From NCBI GenBank assembly GCA_026645735.1, contig JAPKMT010000007.1:35953-99952 (forward strand): DNA of 64,000 nucleotides, written 5' to 3'. The stretch is from Flexilinea sp. GTDB taxonomy: Bacteria > Chloroflexota > Anaerolineae > Anaerolineales > Anaerolineaceae. Each line of letters begins with the position of its first letter. Within the stretch, counting starts at the first letter, position 1. Below the pieces are notes generated by a model, which saw nothing but the letters and a program-made list of their open reading frames with translations, was not told the origin of the DNA and did no database searches. Both the position numbers and the translations under genes were made by a program. Below, in pieces: positions 60,422 through 64,000 of the stretch.

Positions 60422-62947
60422 CTAGCTTCTTAGTTTTGCATTCAACACCTGTTCCAGGCGTTTGATGATCTTGCTGCGAATGGCAGAGGCGTCTTTATCA
60501 GTCAATGTCTTCTCAGGAGATTGATAGACAAGATTATATGCCAAACTTTTCTTGCCCGCGCCTAGCTGCGCGCCGCGGAAGATATCGAATAACTCAGCAC
60601 TTTTCAGCATTTTTCCGCCAGCTTGTTTGATCACAGTCAACACTTCATCTGCTGCGACAGTCTCATCCACAACCACTGCAATGTCTTCAATGATGGAAGG
60701 GAAAGGTGAAATGGATTGGACTTTATAAATGCGTTCTGCCAACGGTTCTAATTTATCAAGGTTCAAATCCAGAAGGAGAATCGGTGCTGCGAGCAGATCA
60801 TATTTTTGGCGGACTGCAGGATGCAGTTCTCCAAGCATTCCCAGAAACACATCTCCTGAATAAATTGACGCACATTTTCCCGGATGCAGATAATCGCAAT
60901 CGTAAGGCTTGAAACTGATATTCGGGACATGAAGTCCTTCCAAAGCCGCTTCAATGATTCCTTTCAGATCAAAATAATCCATACAGGATTTATTGTGTGT
61001 ATCCCAGCACTCGCTATAACGTTTGCCGGTTATTCCAATGGACAAGTGTGGTTCTTCATTTGGAAGGATTTGCCCTTCCACTGGCAGGAAAACAGGTCCG
61101 ATTTCAAAGAATTCAATACGGTCATTCAGACGGATATTTCTCTCTATGATCTCCATCATACCAACATTTAAATTGGAGCGCATAACTGACCGTTCAGGAG
61201 AAATTGGATTTGCGAGTCGGATGTATGCTGGTGCCGGTTTTCCTAAAAGTCTTTCCTCTCGTTCCGGAGAAGTCAGACGATAGGTAATAATCTCATTAAG
61301 GCCCAGTGAAACAAGCATATCTCTCAGTTTTTCTTCAAAAGAGATCATGTTATTCGCATATGCTGGCGGCAATTCATCAGACATGCGTGTAGCAGGGAAA
61401 TTATCATATCCATATAAGCGGGCTATCTCTTCGATGATGTCAGCCCGGCCTATCACTTCTTCTCCGATATCTAATCGATGCGGGGGTGTCTGTATTCGGA
61501 GGACATTTCCATTATCCTCCAGTGTGCATCCAAATTCCAGGCGCTGCAGCAATTCAACTGCTTTTGTTAATGGAATTTCAATTCCCAGAATTCGACGGAT
61601 ATCCTCGACAGTAATTCGATTGACCGGATCGGTAACTTTCTTTGCATAATTATCAATGAAACCAGGTGCAATTCTTCCTCCGCTCCATTCCGCCATCAAA
61701 GACAAACATTGTTCGCAGGCTTCTTCAGCGATGGCAGGGTGAACTCCCCTGCTGTTGCGGTAACCTGCTTCAGAATTCAAGCGCAGTTTGCTTGCGGTTT
61801 TGCGGATATTGATAAAGTTCCAAACCGCTGATTCCAACAGAACATTTGTTGTCGAAGGAATAATTTCACTTTCCAATCCACCCATGATGCCTGCAATGGA
61901 CAATGATCCCGTCTGATCGGTAACCAGCATCATGTTTTCATCCAGATCCCGCTCAATATTATCCAAAGTAACCAGTTTTTCACCTGGATAAGCCTGACGT
62001 GTAATGATTGTTGGAGGCTGATTCCCTGCCCGTTTTAACAACGTATCATAATCGAAAGCATGAAGCGGCTGTCCAGTTTCCAGCATGACATAATTTGTAG
62101 CATCAACGATGCTGTTGATCGGCCGCATTCCTGCTGCCCGCAGTCTGCGTTGAACCCAGGCTGGACTGGGCTGGGATTTTATTCCTTCAAGGTAACCAAC
62201 CATAAAACGATTGTTCAATTCCGGTTCCTTGATAATAATGCTGCACATCCCGTCGATTGGCTTACCTTCCGGTTTTACTTGCAATTGACGTTTTTTCAGA
62301 GGCAGATTCAATTGAGCTGCGACTTCTCTGGCAACGCCCTTAATACAGGCATTTCGAGCCATATTGGGTAAAATATCAATCACGAAAACAGCATCTCCGA
62401 TATAATCAGCCAAAGGCACTCCAACCGGCGCATCCTCTTCAAAAATGATGATGCCTTCATGTTCCTCAGAGATACCCAGTTCTTTTTCAGAGCAAACCAT
62501 CGAATTTGTTTCAAAACCACGGATTTTGGTTTTTTTGAGTTTCGTAAGTTCAAAGCCAGGTTTGTGCCCATCATATAAAATTGCCCCTTCGCGGACATAG
62601 GCTACTTTAACGGATGGATTGAGGCGGCCTTTTCCGATAAATGGGAATAAGTTCGGCGCTCCGGTCAGAATCGTCCGTTCTTCGGTACCATCATTTAATT
62701 GGCATAAAACCAGGCGGTCAGCATCCGGATGCTGAACAACTTCAAGAATTTCTGCAACCACAAATTTATCTGCAGGCCAGGAAAGACCGGTGAATTTAAA
62801 ACCATGCCGATCGTTCTCCGGTCCTGCCAAACCACGAAGTTCAACTTCATCCACTTCCAAACCTGCCATCGTCATCACACGCGCAAGTTCTTCCAATGGA
62901 AGATTCACATCGACAAAATCTTTTAACCAGGAAAGAGGTATGTTCAT
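60422..62947 (-). CDS. pheT: Phenylalanine--tRNA ligase beta subunit
   Basis: The 841-residue beta subunit of the heterotetrameric enzyme that charges tRNA-Phe. The start IPLSWLKDFVDVNLPLEEL leads into an EMAP-type tRNA-binding domain (to about 160), B3/B4 editing domain (ATNYVMLETGQPLHAFDYD), B5 domain, the catalytic-like core and an FDX-ACB anticodon domain at the end (ISPFPSIIEDIAVVVDE). The ATG shares its first base with the last base of the pheS stop (TAATG), so translation is coupled. Confidence 0.96.
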   Translation of the reverse strand: MNIPLSWLKDFVDVNLPLEELARVMTMAGLEVDEVELRGLAGPENDRHGFKFTGLSWPADKFVVAEILEVVQHPDADRLVLCQLNDGTEERTILTGAPNLFPFIGKGRLNPSVKVAYVREGAILYDGHKPGFELTKLKKTKIRGFETNSMVCSEKELGISEEHEGIIIFEEDAPVGVPLADYIGDAVFVIDILPNMARNACIKGVAREVAAQLNLPLKKRQLQVKPEGKPIDGMCSIIIKEPELNNRFMVGYLEGIKSQPSPAWVQRRLRAAGMRPINSIVDATNYVMLETGQPLHAFDYDTLLKRAGNQPPTIITRQAYPGEKLVTLDNIERDLDENMMLVTDQTGSLSIAGIMGGLESEIIPSTTNVLLESAVWNFINIRKTASKLRLNSEAGYRNSRGVHPAIAEEACEQCLSLMAEWSGGRIAPGFIDNYAKKVTDPVNRITVEDIRRILGIEIPLTKAVELLQRLEFGCTLEDNGNVLRIQTPPHRLDIGEEVIGRADIIEEIARLYGYDNFPATRMSDELPPAYANNMISFEEKLRDMLVSLGLNEIITYRLTSPEREERLLGKPAPAYIRLANPISPERSVMRSNLNVGMMEIIERNIRLNDRIEFFEIGPVFLPVEGQILPNEEPHLSIGITGKRYSECWDTHNKSCMDYFDLKGIIEAALEGLHVPNISFKPYDCDYLHPGKCASIYSGDVFLGMLGELHPAVRQKYDLLAAPILLLDLNLDKLEPLAERIYKVQSISPFPSIIEDIAVVVDETVAADEVLTVIKQAGGKMLKSAELFDIFRGAQLGAGKKSLAYNLVYQSPEKTLTDKDASAIRSKIIKRLEQVLNAKLRS

Positions 62948-63987
62948 TAGAATTGCTCCAGGAATCGAATATCATCACTCCAGAAATAACGAATGTCTTC
63001 TACATAATGGCGCAGAATGGTAATTCTCTCAGGTCCCATTCCGGCTGCGTAGCCGGTATATATATTCGGATCATAACCACCATTTTTTAGGACGGTAGGG
63101 TGAACCATTCCACAACCCAAAATTTCGAGCCATCCCGAATTTTTACACATTGGACATCCTTTGCCACCACAAAGGAAGCATTCAACATCCATTTCGGCGC
63201 TGGGTTCTGTGAATGGGAAGTATGAAGGTCGGAAGCGTGTCCGTACAGTATTTCCGAACATGCGATAAGCAAATTCCTGCAGCGTTCCTTTCAGATCTCC
63301 AAATGTGATATTTTTTCCGACTGCAAGTAATTCAATCTGATTGAACTGAATTTCAGAACGGGCACTGACCTGCTCATAGCGGTAACACATTCCTGGAAGC
63401 GCAACACGGATGGATTCCGGAGCAAAAAGATGCATCGCATGAATCTGACCAGGTGATGTATGGGTTCGAAGGAGTACATTGGGATTGGTTGTATAAAACG
63501 TGTCCCACATATCGCGAGCTGGATGATAGGCCGGAATATTTAATAATTCAAAATTGTTTTCGTCAGTTTCAACTTCTGGGGAACGGAAAATTTCAAATCC
63601 AATCTGGGATAAAACGGAGAGTATCTCTCGCATATTCTGCGTAGCAGGATGAAGCCGTCCTTGATGAGGGCGACGTCCAGGTAAAGTGATATCGATTTTT
63701 TCGTTTTCCAGGCTGTCTGCAAGTGATTTCGCTTTCAACTCTTCAATGCGTAAACTAAGTGCAGTCTCCAATTGGTTGCGAACAAAATTTGCAGCCTGTC
63801 CGATTTTTGGGCGGTCTTCTTTTGAAATATCTGCTAATCGAGTAAAAACTTGCGAAATGAAAGCTGATTTTCCGAGATGTGTTACGCGCCATTGCGTCAA
63901 TGAAGCATCATCTTTAATTTTTTCTAATGCAGCAATTGCTTCATCTTTCAAGTTTTCCATTTGTTGAAGTAAATCATTTTCTGCCAT
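62947..63987 (-). CDS. pheS: Phenylalanine--tRNA ligase alpha subunit
   Basis: The 346-residue catalytic alpha subunit. After an N-terminal coiled-coil, the class II core shows ARDMWDTFYTTNPNVLLRTH, MCYRYEQVSARSEIQFNQIE (motif 2 region) and GCGMVHPTVLKNGGYDPN, with YAAGMGPERITILRH (motif 3). A CLCGGKGCPMCKNSGW-like insertion carries four cysteines (Cys-X2-Cys pairs; here FLCGGKGCPMC), a zinc-type finger found in some PheS lineages. GAGGG precedes the ATG, 13 bases from the window edge, so upstream regulation is not visible. Confidence 0.96.
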   Translation of the reverse strand: MAENDLLQQMENLKDEAIAALEKIKDDASLTQWRVTHLGKSAFISQVFTRLADISKEDRPKIGQAANFVRNQLETALSLRIEELKAKSLADSLENEKIDITLPGRRPHQGRLHPATQNMREILSVLSQIGFEIFRSPEVETDENNFELLNIPAYHPARDMWDTFYTTNPNVLLRTHTSPGQIHAMHLFAPESIRVALPGMCYRYEQVSARSEIQFNQIELLAVGKNITFGDLKGTLQEFAYRMFGNTVRTRFRPSYFPFTEPSAEMDVECFLCGGKGCPMCKNSGWLEILGCGMVHPTVLKNGGYDPNIYTGYAAGMGPERITILRHYVEDIRYFWSDDIRFLEQF

Positions 63988-64000
63988 AATCCCTCGCGAT

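Overview
The window looks like a chromosomal segment of an anaerobic, moderately AT-rich bacterium. It carries a full-length pyruvate:ferredoxin oxidoreductase, strong AGGAGG-type ribosome binding sites, AddAB recombination machinery, a T-box riboswitch, a small SRP RNA and signal-peptide-dependent sugar ABC transporters. These fit a low-GC Chloroflexota (Anaerolineae) or a Firmicutes-like anaerobe. The assignment is an inference from gene content; no rRNA is present to settle it. No prophage, insertion sequence transposase or CRISPR array is seen.

Layout. 1-1.3 kb: a UPF0303-like gene fragment and a Panacea-domain/toxin-like pair. 1.6-7.9 kb: addB-addA, overlapping by 4 bases. 8.1-16 kb: an arsenic/thiol-redox region (ArsR, Acr3, a CcdA-like membrane protein, two thioredoxin-fold proteins, an ArsP-like permease, and a two-domain methyltransferase whose C-terminal half is ArsM). 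16.2-18.6 kb: two tandem paralogous MFS transporters. 19-25 kb: a carbohydrate ABC operon (binding protein, two permeases, an apiosidase-like glycosidase) with a LacI-type regulator. 25.2-26.2 kb: a fused MsrA-MsrB. 26.8-30.3 kb: a ribose/galactose-type ABC operon preceded by a LacI-type palindrome. 30.6-35 kb: acyltransferase/DUF6320 pair, EamA exporter, metallo-beta-lactamase-fold protein and a GNAT acetyltransferase. 35-37.4 kb: a visibly GC-richer GT39-like membrane glycosyltransferase gene. 37.5-42.1 kb: DUF4143 ATPase, tRNA-Val, SAM methyltransferase, SRP RNA, and a DUF47/PiT phosphate pair. 42.5-49.7 kb: TM2 protein, glycyl-tRNA synthetase, Old Yellow Enzyme, PFOR. 50-52.8 kb: Nudix hydrolase with a 55-residue acidic upstream ORF, a BrkB-type membrane protein and a leucine-rich-repeat protein. 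53-57.9 kb: an orphan I9-like secreted domain, a tryptophan T-box with trpB2, a phosphohexomutase and a TIGR00266 protein. 58-60 kb: two secreted proteins of unknown function. 60.4-64 kb: pheS-pheT.

The most striking feature is outside the genes. At least 25 intergenic sites carry copies or fragments of one short non-coding element. Its ends are CAGCAATTCGAAATATGG and the inverse CATATTTCGAATTGCTG. Full copies are about 105-125 bp and enclose a central perfect hairpin of about 15-24 bp, usually closed by GCGC-N3-GCGC. The arm sequence differs between copies, yet both arms change together so pairing is kept. Copies lie only between genes. No transposase for them is in the window.
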